47,288 nucleotides of DNA. It comes from Neoconidiobolus thromboides FSU 785. Its lineage: Eukaryota > Entomophthoromycota > Entomophthoromycetes > Entomophthorales > Neoconidiobolaceae. The notes beneath the pieces were generated by a model, which saw only the letters and a list, made by a program, of their open reading frames with translations, did no database searches and had not been told where the DNA came from. The stretch spans positions 1 through 47,288 of the forward strand of contig MU626412.1 in the NCBI GenBank assembly GCA_025603075.1, written 5' to 3'. This document shows positions 32,145 through 43,429 of this stretch, piece by piece. Positions within the stretch are counted from its first letter, which is position 1; every line of letters begins with the position of its first letter. The translations under genes were made by a program, and so were the position numbers.

Positions 32145-33095
32145 ATGATAATGAAACAATACAATAATAAGCGATTACTGAATGGAGTAATAGGGGTAAA
32201 TAAGCCAAGTGGAATAAGTTCTTTTGATGTTATAAAATATATGCAAAATATATTATATCACTATTACAATGATTTAGACTATAACTTAATTTCATTACCT
32301 ACTGAATTAGGAAAATATAAAGGAAATTCTAAATTACCTTATAGAAGAGTAGGCCATGGTGGTACTTTGGATCCATTAGCTGAAGGTGTAATGGGTATTC
32401 AATTTTTTTATTAATTAAATAAAAGTTAATTTATTTTAGTGATTGCTACCGGAGACTCTACAAAATTATTAAACAACTATTTAAATGGAAGCAAGGTAAA
32501 CTATCTTATAAAAATTCCAATATAGATAAATATAATGGCAGTTGATAGGAATATATAGTCCAAGCAAAATTGGGCATAACAACGGATACTATGGATAGCA
32601 CCGGGAAAATAATAGATAGAAAGGACGAATTGAATATAGAAAAAGAGCAAATATTAAATTTATTATCTAAATTTGTTGGCACCTATGAACAAAAACCACC
32701 GTTGTAAGTGTTTATTTTTTATAATATCATAGATATAACTATAACTTAATTACCGAAGATTTAGTGCAATTAGAGTGAATGGGAAAAGATTGTATGCATT
32801 AGCAAGAGATGAGACTAGAAATGAGATAATTGATATCAAATCAAGACTAGTAACATGTAATTCTATAAAGTACATAAATAATATAGATAGTACAACGATT
32901 GAATTAAAAGTGAATTGTGAAAAAGGGTTTTATATCCGATCTTTAATTAACGATTTAGGGGATTTACTAGGTAGTGGAGCACACGTAACCAAATTAATAC
33001 GCATTCAACAAGGTTCCTTTAAATTAAATCAATGCCATAATTTAAATGAAATTGAGAATATACTAAAAGCAATTCAAAGTAATAAAAATAGTTAA
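32145..33095 (+). CDS. PUS4: tRNA pseudouridine-55 synthase, TruB/Pus4 family
   Basis: Exons 32145-32394, 32440-32495, 32549-32703 and 32759-33095 give 265 residues; introns are 45, 53 and 55 nt. Family motifs in order: GVIGVNKPSGISSFDV, then RRVGHGGTLDPLAEGV with the catalytic aspartate D76. V-IATGDSTKLL spans exons 1-2, EYIVQAKLGITTDTMDSTG is in exon 3, QKPPLFSAIRVNGKRLYALAR spans exons 3-4, and GFYIRSLINDLGDLLGSGAH follows. The enzyme isomerises U55 in the T-loop of tRNAs in mitochondria and nucleus/cytosol. It is shorter than yeast Pus4, nearer bacterial TruB without the C-terminal PUA domain. The last acceptor was chosen at 32758 because it restores the PPLFSA join. It overlaps no gene; the next stop is 4 bp away on the opposite strand. 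Confidence 0.93.
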
Positions 33096-33098
33096 CTT

Positions 33099-34038
33099 TT
33101 AATGTTCTTTTATTCTTTTGCTTTTTTTGCTTTTCTTTTTACTTTTTGTATCTTTTTTATCCAACTCCTCAGACTCAGAAGATGAGACAATATTGTAATT
33201 AGGGACATTTACTAAATAAACGTAAATAAATATAAAAAACAATAAAATCATATTACTAGCAATAAACTCTGGTAAGCATAACTTTAACTCCCCACAATGC
33301 TGAATAAATAAATGACTAAGTGGTTCTTCTTTACTGTTTACTTTGATGCTTTCTATTTTATTTAATATTTCCATCCCGAATACTATCTTGCCAACGACAA
33401 TATTTCGATTATCTAAATGAGGTGTTGGTCTTAAGGTTAGCGTTAAGTAGCTTTTATTTATTGAGCTAGCTTCCTTGGGTGAAAATGATAATAAGCCGGG
33501 GGTATCATGTAGTTGTTGAAAATACCCTCCTATTTATATAAAATATTAATAAAAAGTCAAAAACAAAGATAAATGTATTACTTTGAATCATTTCTTCTTC
33601 AGATAATTGGATAATTTCTTCATTAATTTCAATTTTTATACCCATCCCCTTTATGATTTGACTTATTGAACTGTTCTTCAAATTAAGTGTAGTACCACTT
33701 TGTTTGCCTATTCCTCTTTCTCCTAAATTCGTGTTATTTGTATTAAATGTTAGTATTGTATATTTTTTACCTGTAAACAAGCATCGAATATCTTCTGCAA
33801 CAATTGATACTTTATTCAAATATAATTCAATCACTATTCTATATACATATATATATTAAATCATAATATTACATTATCTGTTAACATTATTACCTTCCTA
33901 CTTAGAAAGTTAGTGTTGAATCTTATTTTTATTCTTATTTTTATTAAACTTACATTTGTCTTCGTCTTCTAAAATATCTATGAATACCCTTGGGTTTAAC
34001 TTTAATTGATCTTCCTGACCTCTCTTTATTAGTACCAT
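33099..34038 (-). CDS. Cyclophilin-like protein with degenerate active site
   Basis: Exons 34038-33954, 33833-33582 and 33529-33099 (introns 120 and 52 nt) give 255 residues. A further in-frame 45-nt GT-AG stretch (33256-33212) may be an intron; removing it deletes the only membrane-like segment and leaves 240 residues. Cyclophilin landmarks: NPRVFIDI, IELYLNKVSIVAEDIRCLFTG, GLLSFS, PTPHLDNRNIVVGKIVFGMEIL and HCGEL. Active-site positions are changed: the usual HRII..FMCQ is SQIIKGMGIK (Arg and Gln lost), SQFFI is SYLTL, and the loop tryptophan is His. Prolyl isomerase activity is therefore unlikely. The tail is acidic-Ser then lysine-rich (KKSKKSKR), suggesting a nuclear protein. Converges with PUS4. 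Confidence 0.82.
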
Positions 34039-34629
34039 TTTGATATTTTGATTTTATTAAAAAAGCAATTATATTTTCAATATCAACTTTAAAAAAAGCA
34101 CTCAAATTTTGCAATTTTAAAGCAAAATTTAAACCTATTTTTAGGCACTTACTTTGCTACAATTAGCAATTTCACTGAAAATTTTGTACTTATTTAAAAA
34201 GGATTCTTTTCAAAAAGTTAATTTTCTAAAAAAACCAAAATTTCCAAATGTGAGAATCGCAGCAATAGTTATAACTATTTCACTTAATATGGAAGTCGTA
34301 CCTTGTTTTGGTTTTTAATTAATCTTTTTTAGTTTTAGATTGCGCAAGAAATGGACACAGTGCTGAAACTGAAGAAGATATCTACATGTGCTATTAAAAC
34401 CACCTATTATTTACCTAAAATAGATTCTAAAAAATATTCCATCACCTTAATTTTAAATTTTAACAAAAGTAATTAAGTTCAAATCTACTTAAGTTACTAT
34501 AAGTAATATTACTATTTTAATAGTAGATATTGGAAGTAAGGAAACAAGTAAATAGTTTATTAACTAAACTTATAAATTTGAGGTATTAAATTATAAAATA
34601 TACAAGTGAAACTTAAAACTTAGAAAAGT
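34039..34629. other. Intergenic stretch with a possible relic element
   Basis: 34291-34384 may be a heavily decayed reverse copy of the MITE-like element: preceded by ATAT, GGAAGTCGTACCTTGTTTTG, then GCGCAAGAAATGGACACAG and ACTGAAGAAGATATC. Support is weak and it is not counted in the 14. Confidence 0.35.
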
Positions 34630-35485
34630 ATGAAGTACTACTATCCTACTCTCATAATCATACTCACCACTGTTACAATAGGCGTTAAAATACCTTCAAT
34701 AGCTATTTATATGCCTCAGCTTATTTCTGTGTATAAAAATTCAGTATACAGATGGTAAACTAATGGTAATATTTTAGATAATAGCATAAACCCAGAACTC
34801 AGAGGTAATAATAACTCAACTCTCCCAAACAAAATAATAATAGAAAATAATAATCGAATTGGGGCGAACTAAATAGTAGTAGAGAATAATTTAATTATAA
34901 ATAATTATAAATTTGATATAAAGGCTAGAGGTGAAGACAAAATTACTATCTACGAGACTATAGTATATACTTTCATTGAAGCTGCATTATTCAGAGAAAA
35001 TGTATAACTTTGAATCTAAAATCATTTTATTATGAAACTAGTTAGTAGTTTTTACTGATGATTTTAAATTTTTACCGGAGTCTACAAGTATAGCTAAAGT
35101 AAAGTTTCGTGGCAATTTATGTATAAAGTAGCTTAGCATGATTGTTAATTAAAATAAGGTCATATGTAATATTAAATAGTAAAATCCATGGTGCAAATAT
35201 AATCACAAAAAACCTATGAATGTTTTTGCTTGTAGTATCAAAAGAGAGGATGGAATAGGCTGTTTTTATGATAGATTGTTAGGTAAAGTTATCTTTGTTT
35301 ATAATAAAAATGATTTGTGCTACTACGGGCTCGAAGCTCAATAGAAACTTTCTACTGTATATATCACTAAAGGCACTTTCCTCAAATCTAATTTTAGAGA
35401 ACAACCTTTCCTCTATTTTCGTGCTAATCAACTTAAACTTGACTTGGAATATAACTATGTTCGAGCAGCTCCTCCTAATTTTTGA
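34630..35485 (+). pseudogene. SPRY membrane protein pseudogene (paralogue C)
   Basis: Starts with an ATG and a hydrophobic segment (YPTLIIILTTVTIGV), then runs into stop codons. Recognisable pieces in order are NNYKFDIKARGEDKI, FIEAALFRENV followed by stops, GIGCFYDRLLGKVIFVYNKN, LCYYGLEAQ followed by a stop, and FLYFRANQLKLDLEYNYV with the end RAAPPNF. It is closest to paralogue D, which lies 1.1 kb downstream in the same orientation (GCFYDR, RANQLKL). The last residues PPNF align with the PPSY motif of D, so the ligase-binding motif has also decayed. No element insertion was seen in it; decay is by point changes and deletions. Confidence 0.82.
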
Positions 35486-36131
35486 TCTAACTCTTTTAAT
35501 ACCTTTTGTTATATAAAAAGTTATTATAAGTCTATAAAATAAATTGCTTTTTGTATAATTATATGTAATCGATAAAGAAGAAAGTTCACAGCTATGTTTA
35601 AAAATTGCATTGGTGGAAAAAAATAAAAAGAATAGATCAATGACTACAAGATTATTGTTGCGTTTTAAAACACAAATTACCTTGTCAAAAGAATTTTAAC
35701 ATAAAAAGGGTTTATAAAGATTACAAAAAATGAGAGCGAATCATCTGGTTCTACTACCCACTATTACTCTTTATTGAAATTCATCTAACCCCTTATAATT
35801 GTGTTTGGATATTTATGAACACTACCTTAAGTACGTGATTTTAAACGTATGTAAGCACTTTTTGAACTAACCTTGATAAATCTTACTATCTTTAATAAAC
35901 CTCAATATTCTTATACCAATAGGTTACAATAAAAATGAGAGTCAGTTCATAATCAACAAAAGGGTGACTAAATTGTTTTAAAACTTAGTAAAATGCAGTA
36001 ATGGGAATTTTTAAATAATTTTTATCTTTATGTGCTAAATTTATACCATAAAACTTTCTTTTGCAGAAATATGTCCTTTAGGCCTATAAGGCCCATAAAA
36101 AAGAAATTGCTAAACTATAATATTAGAAATT

Positions 36132-36227
36132 GGGGCTGTTTTTTTTGGTTTCATAACTTCCATTTTTCAAGCGCTATTTGAGCAGAGAGATTATTAGTAA
36201 AACTATTAAGCAAAAAAATACATCCCC
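36132..36227 (+). mobile_element. MITE-like element, copy 11
   Basis: 96 bp. GGGGCTGTTTTTTTTGGTTT, core AAGCGCTATTTGAGC, right end AAATACATCCCC. It is flanked by AATT on both sides (36128-36131 and 36228-36231), showing that the target is a 4-bp A/T word and not strictly ATAT. Confidence 0.87.
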
Positions 36228-36463
36228 AATTGTTCAATTGTTCAATTAGTTTATGTACTATTGCATCTACGTAAACTGAAATTAATTTTAATGAATTTGT
36301 ATAGTGTCATGTTTTGTATATATTGTTACAAAATATTTTAATATTTTGATCACATTAATTTTAAAGTTCTAAAAAGAATCTGTATCTTAACTTAGACAAC
36401 AAATGGTAATATTAAAACCTCATTAAGAGCTACTAAACGCGGTAGATATTTTCAACTAATATT

Positions 36464-36508
36464 TAAAAAGAAAAAAGAAAAAAGAAAAAAGAAAAAAGAA
36501 AAAAAGAA
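36464..36508. repeat. (A6G)n purine tract
   Basis: About five units of AAAAAAG, about 55 bp before the ATG of SPRY D. A possible nucleosome-excluding promoter tract. Confidence 0.75.
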
Positions 36509-36563
36509 TTGCAAACATATAAAAATCGAAATAATTAATGCATAAGATAAATAAAACTTGTAA

Positions 36564-37379
36564 ATGTGGGAGTATTATACAAATATTATATACATATGTT
36601 TAGCATTAACAATAATCATCGTAATGCCTATTATATCTTACTTTGGTGGCACCTATTTTTATAGGTTCAAAGTATTTATTAGAGAAGAAATAAATAATGA
36701 AAGAAGTAATAATAATTTAGAGATTGAGCAGGGTAATAATTTGATTCAATTAAGAGGAGTAGAAGTGGAAAATACCTCAACTGTAAATAATAATAAATTT
36801 AAACCAAGCGCTGAAGACAAAAACAAAATCATAGTGAAAGAAAATAATTGTATATTTTTTAATGATAGTTGCATTATTCAAGGCAAATACCTGACTTTAA
36901 TTCCAGAGTCGGTTTACTACGAAATTGAATTGATAAATTTTACTGATAACTATGAATTTTTATTTGGGTATGCGGATAAAAGTACTTCTCAAATTCATGG
37001 TACTTCCTATATTTATAGTATTAATTTATAAACTTATCAATTTAACATAGAATCACATATACTATTAAGTAATAGAATATATGGTATGAATATTAACAAG
37101 AAAGAATATCCAAATACTTTTGTTCATACTCTCAAGAAAGGTGATATCATAGGCTGTTTTTATGATAGATTTCTAGGCGAAATAACATTTACTTATAACG
37201 GAAACGACCTATGCTACTATTTTTTTCAATTAGGTGTGATATATCCTACTATATATAGTACTAAAGGTACCTTGCTTAAATATAATTTTGGAAATAAGTC
37301 TTTCCTTTATCGTCGAGCTAATCAGCTTAAACTTGGCATAGGATGTAACTATATACAAGAGGTCCCTCCTAGTTACTAA
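36564..37379 (+). CDS. Ssh4/Ear1-like SPRY membrane protein with C-terminal PPxY (paralogue D, intact)
   Basis: Exons 36564-36999 and 37051-37379 give 254 residues. The 51-nt intron (GTACTT...CATAG) is at the same place as in paralogue A, joining QIH-ESHILLSNRIYG. The N-terminal helix is at about 8-28, a short polar linker follows, and the SPRY domain spans about 85-245: VYYEIELINF, FLFGYADKS, GDIIGCFYDR, ITFTYNGNDLCYY, YPTI, KYNFGNKSFLYRRANQL. The protein ends VPPSY, a PPxY motif as used by Ssh4/Ear1-type adaptors to bind WW domains of the Rsp5 ubiquitin ligase. This makes it the best functional candidate of the four copies: an endosomal/vacuolar cargo adaptor. The role is inferred from the layout. 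Confidence 0.85.
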
Positions 37380-38987
37380 CTTGACTCTTTTAATATCATC
37401 TGTTGTGTATATAAATACTTTTAAAGCTTAAAACTTTAAGACATTTATATTTTGAATTAAAGTTATATTTAAATTCAAAAATCAAATAACTACTATGTAT
37501 TTATACTCTTAATGGTTTAATTAAAACGTTTAGAAAGATCATATAGCTATTTTATGTCTTGTTAGTGTAAGCTTTAATAGTATTAAGGAAACAGGATATC
37601 CATTAAGATTTAAATGTGTTGATTTGTTGCCTGTTGTATATTTATTTTTATATATACTGTTGATTTTGTACTTTAAGTATTTTTGTTGTATCGTCTTTTA
37701 TATTTAAAATAGCCGAGTAAACAAAATTTAAATACAGTCTTAATATCATGATACTAAAGTTTGTATAAAGATAAATTTTTACTTTTAGAATTGGAACATC
37801 AAAAAAGTAATTAGGAAATAAATTATTTGTTTTCAAATGCAAAGACACTAATATGCTATATAATAATACAATCAATCACTTTTAAGTAATAGCTATTTGT
37901 TTGAAAAGTTAGCATTAATATAGAACAAAAAAATCATTCATTATATAAATTATAAAAGAAAATATTATAATTTATTTAAATAATCTTTATGATCTTATAA
38001 TTATTAAATATAGTACTTGTACTTAATAATTAAACTCTTAGGATTTTAACTTAACATTGTATATTCATTTTTTTTATAATTATAAAGCTTATTTATTTAT
38101 AAAGTTATAACATATATTATTTTAACTTTATAAATAAATAAGCTTTATAATTATAAAAAAACATGGTAATTTGCTTTATATTCTCCACTTTTGGCAACAA
38201 GAGCTTGTAAATCACATTTTTATTGTTGGGATTAAAAGTAAATATTAAAGTGATTGAATAAAAAGTACAAGATGATTTAATACTTTTAAACATACATTAT
38301 TTCACTTGATATTTAAAGTGATAAAGCATGTTACTTAGCAAATAAAACTTGCTTTAGACAAACAATCTTCTGTTTATTTAACTGTATTTAAGTATTTATC
38401 CTATTAAGATAAATTGTTTAATTACTTGGCAATTATTAGTTTGGTATTTTTATGTATTACTTCAAATAACTGGATGATTTATAAAATACTCAAATCTTAT
38501 TTAAACATTGATTCAGTTGCCCAATTAAATTTAAACCTGAACTTTTAATTATAAGGATTATTAAGAATAAGAGCCTTGTAAAGTTTCCACTTTAAGAATA
38601 AAAAGGAAAGTCAAAGTTTAAATAGAAAACTGCTTAATTTGTAAATAAGAAAAGGAATAAATCAGTGTACCAAATAAACATGTTTACATTTTTAAATTGA
38701 ATTCTTTAATGGCCATATTAGGAAAAGTTTAGGCAATAAAACAGCAAATAGTTGAATGGAGAAATAAAACTAGTTTCTTTTTTCAATTACTATTAAGTTG
38801 CTTTGGCAAATCATGTCTCTCCTTATCTATCCTTGCTTAAATCTGAGTTTTAAGTAAATAAATTTCATTTTTCAATAATCTCATCTTTCTTATTTTATTT
38901 TAATTACTAAACAATCCAAGTTAGTTAAATCAATCTTTTAACTTATAATATCACAACTTCATTCGATTTGATTTCAAAGCTTAACTA
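37380..38987. other. Gene-free stretch with a perfect hairpin
   Basis: Contains the 39-bp perfect inverted repeat at 38069-38161. A 75-codon minus-strand frame at 37648-37875 is low-complexity and not accepted. Nothing else seen. Confidence 0.55.
38069..38161. repeat. Perfect 39-bp inverted repeat (hairpin)
   Basis: The left arm 38069-38107 and right arm 38123-38161 are exact reverse complements over 39 bp, with a 15-nt loop. The arms contain ATAATTATAAAGCTTATTTA and end in T7/A7. The lack of any mismatch in such AT-rich DNA implies recent origin or active correction. Confidence 0.93.
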
Positions 38988-40182
38988 ATGTCCGAAGTAT
39001 ATCGATTTTTAAGTAACTTGGGTTTAGAGCATTATTATAATAATTTTGTATACAATGGTTATAATACAATTGATTTGGTAGGTTAATCAAAGTATATTCT
39101 TGAAATATCATTGTCCTTTGAACTTTTGTAAATAAACGACCTAACAGAATTTAGTTATATAGACTTGATTATAATGCCTTGGAATCATTGGGGATCTATA
39201 AAGAACATCAAACTGTAACATTAATTGATACTCAAATTTTAAGATTATTAATAAATATTTAAGATTATTTTAGAATCATTAAGGCAAAATAGTAAGAATC
39301 CAATGGCAATAAGTAATATACTTGAGTCTCCAACAATAAAGAGAACCACTTCTTATCCGCAGGAATATCTACCTACTGTTCAAAAATTTCCAGGTACAAA
39401 AACGTACCCTCCACCTTTAGGTAGATCAAAATTATTTATTTTATATCTAAATTCTAAAAGAAAGGAATAGTTAACCGACATAGTGATGTACAATTGTATC
39501 CAATGAATAATACTACTTCAACATCACAATTTTTTAGGCCACCTAACTTTCCTCAAAACAATTATGATGCTACCTGGATTAATTCTTCTGTATCCGAGGA
39601 AAAAGGTGCGTTTGATTCTAAATATTATCAAAATAGTGCCAGTAGTGATTCTCATAATAAAAAACAGGGAGGCTCTTCGCCGTTAATGGGAAACGAAACT
39701 GAAATAAGTAAAAGAAAATATCGAAGGCATCCAAAGACGGATCCTAATGCACCAGCTAAGCCACAGACTGCTTATATAAAATTTTCTTCATCAGTCAGAG
39801 AAAGTGGTAAATTCAAACAATTAAGCTTTACGGAGTCAGCAAAAGTAGTAGCTAAGCTTTGGAAAGATTTAGATCAAAGTACAAAGAATTATTTTTTGCA
39901 AGAAGCCCATAAGGATAGAATAAGATATAGAGAAGAAATGGCAGTTTATCGTACCTCAAGCAGTTATAGGGTAATTTGAACAAAAAAAACTAATACTTTA
40001 GTTAAAAATCACTTTTAGGAATACAGAGCATATCTTACAGAATTTTACGGTCAAGGTGGACAAATAGGTAATTTTAGCATAAAAATAAGTTATTAACTTA
40101 ACATTCCATTTTAATAGTCAGAAGTGTTGGAAGACCCGCTAAGTTATCTACACCCGAGTTACATAAAAATATGTTTCAATAA
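38988..40182 (+). CDS. SAM + HMG-box protein
   Basis: Six exons: 38988-39077, 39155-39214, 39264-39420, 39471-39970, 40019-40067, 40118-40182, giving 306 residues with introns of 48-77 nt. Residues 1 to about 65 form a SAM domain (YRFLSNLGLEHYYNNFV, DLLYRLDYNALESLGIY, IILESLRQN) that appears only after splicing. A polar Ser/Asn/Gln linker follows. An HMG box lies at about 190-262, with a basic lead SKRKYRRHPK, PNAPAKPQTAYIKF, LSFTESAKVVAKLWKDL and YFLQEAHKDRIRY. The short basic tail contains GRPAKLST, similar to an AT-hook. A DNA-bending nuclear factor with a protein-interaction SAM module; HMG regulators in fungi often act in mating and sexual development, but nothing here fixes that role. 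Confidence 0.88.
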
Positions 40183-43100
40183 GCATATTTTTTTATTCAT
40201 TTAGTTTGATTAAACAATACCACTAATAAATAAAAGTTGATTGTTTTTAGTTAAATAGAGATTGTATTATATGTGAAATCATATTTTGATTGCTATAATT
40301 ATAAAATATAAAATGATTTTAAAATTCTAATAAAGGAGAAATAAAGGGATATTGGGTAAATAGAAATAAAAACTTTATTTTTTCCTTATTAAAATGATTT
40401 TTAAATCGATTTTTACTTAGGCATTAAATACCGTATCATTTTATTTGCTCCATGCTTATTTCTGGTTTAAACCATATAACTAAAATAAAAATCATGCAAT
40501 TTCTATTAAGCTTGTGGTAAAGTCAAAATGTATTGTATAATTTATAAATCCGTTGATTTAACTTTATTTCAAAAAGGAGGAAAAATAGCATTTATTTTTA
40601 CTAAAAAAGATGAATTTAAAAGGGTAAAAAAAGAGGCTATTTTGACTGCAAAATAATCGCTCAAAGGAGACCATTGCTACAAGTCATTGGTTAAAATAAC
40701 ACGAAAAAATATATCATGTTGCAAGGCTTATCGTTCCTGTATAGAATACTTTATCTTTGATAAAAATAACTCACTTCATAACACTTAAAAATAGAATATC
40801 TAATAATTATAGTCTATAATTATTACTATTATTTTATCATTTGATAACGATTCTATTGCTTCCAATCTAATTAATTTGCCAACTTTATTTTGCTATAAAT
40901 AGTTTTAAAAAGCTTAATTTAATTTGGTGCGGGGATAGCTGTCTACTTTTCTAAAATGTCTATACTTGAAATTTAGGATGTCAAATGGTATATAACATTG
41001 TACTGATTGTCGTTGTTCGTATATTGCATTTGAATTCTAATATTATACATTATACATTACACTATATAATTGAATAACAATTTTGCTGATTTAACTAAAT
41101 TAGCCTGCTTTATTCTAGGCAGTTTTTGATAAATTTTATAGAAGCTACGGCCAATAAAAATATGTAAGTAGGAATACTATTTGTTCCAAAAATCATGATC
41201 TAACTTTAATTAAATCAGCTGCAAGGTAACACCATATTTATTCTTATAAACATTAGTGAATAAAATATTTTTTATAACTTATTTAGAAATAGTAATATTT
41301 AGAAATTAGCGTAGAAACTTTAAATAGCAAAAACAACAAAAACAATACTATTAGACCTTATTTATTATATATTCTATTTAGCAGAATAATGGCGACTGTT
41401 TATTATTATATTTTATTTTATTTAAATGAACATTTTATTTCTTAATTATTTAACTGCTATTTAAATTTAGTTGAACTAACTTGTGGTTCTTTATGCTATT
41501 TGCTCAGCCTTTTTAAGTGCTGTGTATACAAATTTATCTTTATTTTAGTTATACAAATTTGGAAATAGAACTCTGAAAAGTGATATAAAATCGTGTAATT
41601 TTATGAATACAACTTAAAACGTTTACATCATAGTAACATGATAGAATAGATCCCATTTCCACAGAAGTGACTTTAAAATCATAGCGATTTGAGCCAATTT
41701 TGAACTTTGAGCATGAGTGTAGATAAAATTATTTGGAATTGCTCTTACTTTAAATATCAGGTTAATATATACAAATAGATTTTGACAGTGTATTTTTTAA
41801 TTATACATAGACATTGAAGTATTTAAAAAACAATAAAATTTAACTACTAATGAATATGTCATTTACTCCTTTTATCCTTTTAAATTGAGATTGGATTAAT
41901 TTTGCTTTTTGTTTTTTGGATCGAAAATTAAACATTGAAAATTATAAGCTATTATCCGAAAATTACATATAGAATGATAGTTTATAAAACCGTGATAGTA
42001 TTCATTTCAAAGTGAAATTTATTTTGAAAGCATGAAATTGAATAGCAGGTCCATGAGTTACTTTTTACTATATTGGGTAGCATCCGTTTCTTATTATAAA
42101 TTGCAAACTTGTTTTAATAAATAAATAAATAAAATTGTGGATGTTTAAAGTTATCTATAGTAATATTCTTCAAGTAAGTTTTCAGCGAACTTTTACTTAA
42201 ATATTTATTTTCCCTGCTTTTTTACTATCTTGAATTTTAGTAGTTAAGTTTACTATTAGTACAAATCATTTACTTAATATAAAATATTGTAGCAACATAC
42301 TCAATTATTTATTCATTATATACTAATTCTAAAATCCAAAATATAACTATTGCTATCATATTAATCTACAGCCTTAAAGTTAATTTTATACTTTATACCA
42401 AATATGTAGAAAATAGTGCTACTGAAAATAAAAACTTAAATTTAAATAGAATTATAAAATTAGACACAAAAGGAAATCTAAGATTAAACAGGTTTATCAT
42501 GTGTAAAAAATGGGCAAATAGTCGTAGAAGCGTAAATTTAAGATTTTAAACTCAGATAGTGATTAAAATAAAATAAAAATAAGTGTTAGATATATTTAAA
42601 AATATCCAATGATTTTAACACAACTAATATAAAAGAGCAGAAGATAATTATTACGGAAATTAAATAATTAACAATTAAAAGCTTCATGCTAATTTTAAAA
42701 AACTATCTAGTTAAAAGTAGTCTTTATTACTTATTATTTTTGATATGAAAAATTTATTTATCTATATTTAAATAAATTGTTATTTTTTTTCCCAAATACT
42801 CAAATATTAATCTAAGCGTTAAAACTATTTAATAGTCAGGATATAAAATACATCAAAGCTGATGCATTTTTAAATATGACTATCATTTATACTTAAATAG
42901 AACAACCATTTTATGCACTCATGTCTCATCCCTAACCACTCTTACCATAGTAAACTCAATTTTTATGTATGCTACTTCTTCTAACTCCGAGATCCTTTTA
43001 CCCTACCATTCTCTGCTCCTATCTTGCTCTTTACAGGATTAAACAACTTACTATTGATAATTGTTTAATATCCTATTACTAAAACAGTAATGCTATAATA

Positions 43101-43300
43101 AACTCGACTCGAGAATAAAGCACTATCTCCTCAAGCATCTAACCATGCCTGCTTCTACAATTATCTTGATTTATTAAAATATTTGCCTAGGTTCTAATAT
43201 ATATCACCCTAAATATCCTCCTCAGTTAATATTATATCAATCAAATAAAATCTATATAAAGCTCACTTTTGAATTTTTTAAGAATTTTGTAAACATAAAA

Positions 43301-43429
43301 ATGCTTAAGCTAGCTACTCTTTTTACATTTTTACTCACATCTCTTTATAGTACTCTGATACAAGCTAAGAAATCAAAGTTTGGTTATTTGCTAAGTGAGC
43401 AAAACTTTTATTCATCTAAAAATATATAA
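43301..43429 (+). CDS. Possible 42-residue secreted peptide or truncated gene start
   Basis: An ATG-started frame of 42 residues. MLKLATLFTFLLTSLYSTLI has the form of a signal peptide, followed by QAKKSKFGYLLSEQNFYSSK and a stop. A TATAAA lies about 45 bp upstream in a C-rich promoter-like stretch, unusual in this region. It could be a genuine short secreted peptide, the first exon of a gene whose remaining exons I cannot identify, or a relic whose 3' part has decayed. No family is recognised. Confidence 0.3.
   Translation: MLKLATLFTFLLTSLYSTLIQAKKSKFGYLLSEQNFYSSKNI

Larger units (their letters stand above)
35486..36563. other. Intergenic stretch between SPRY C and D
   Basis: Contains MITE-like copy 11 (36132-36227) and an A6G repeat (36464-36508). 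No gene recognised. Confidence 0.6.

Noticed and set aside
34291-34384. Fifteenth copy of the MITE-like element
   Set aside because: Only scattered similarity and no recognisable core or right terminus; kept as a possible relic but not counted.
37648-37875. Minus-strand frame of 75 codons
   Set aside because: Composition is that expected from AT-rich noncoding DNA (Leu/Ile/Tyr/Asn); no features.
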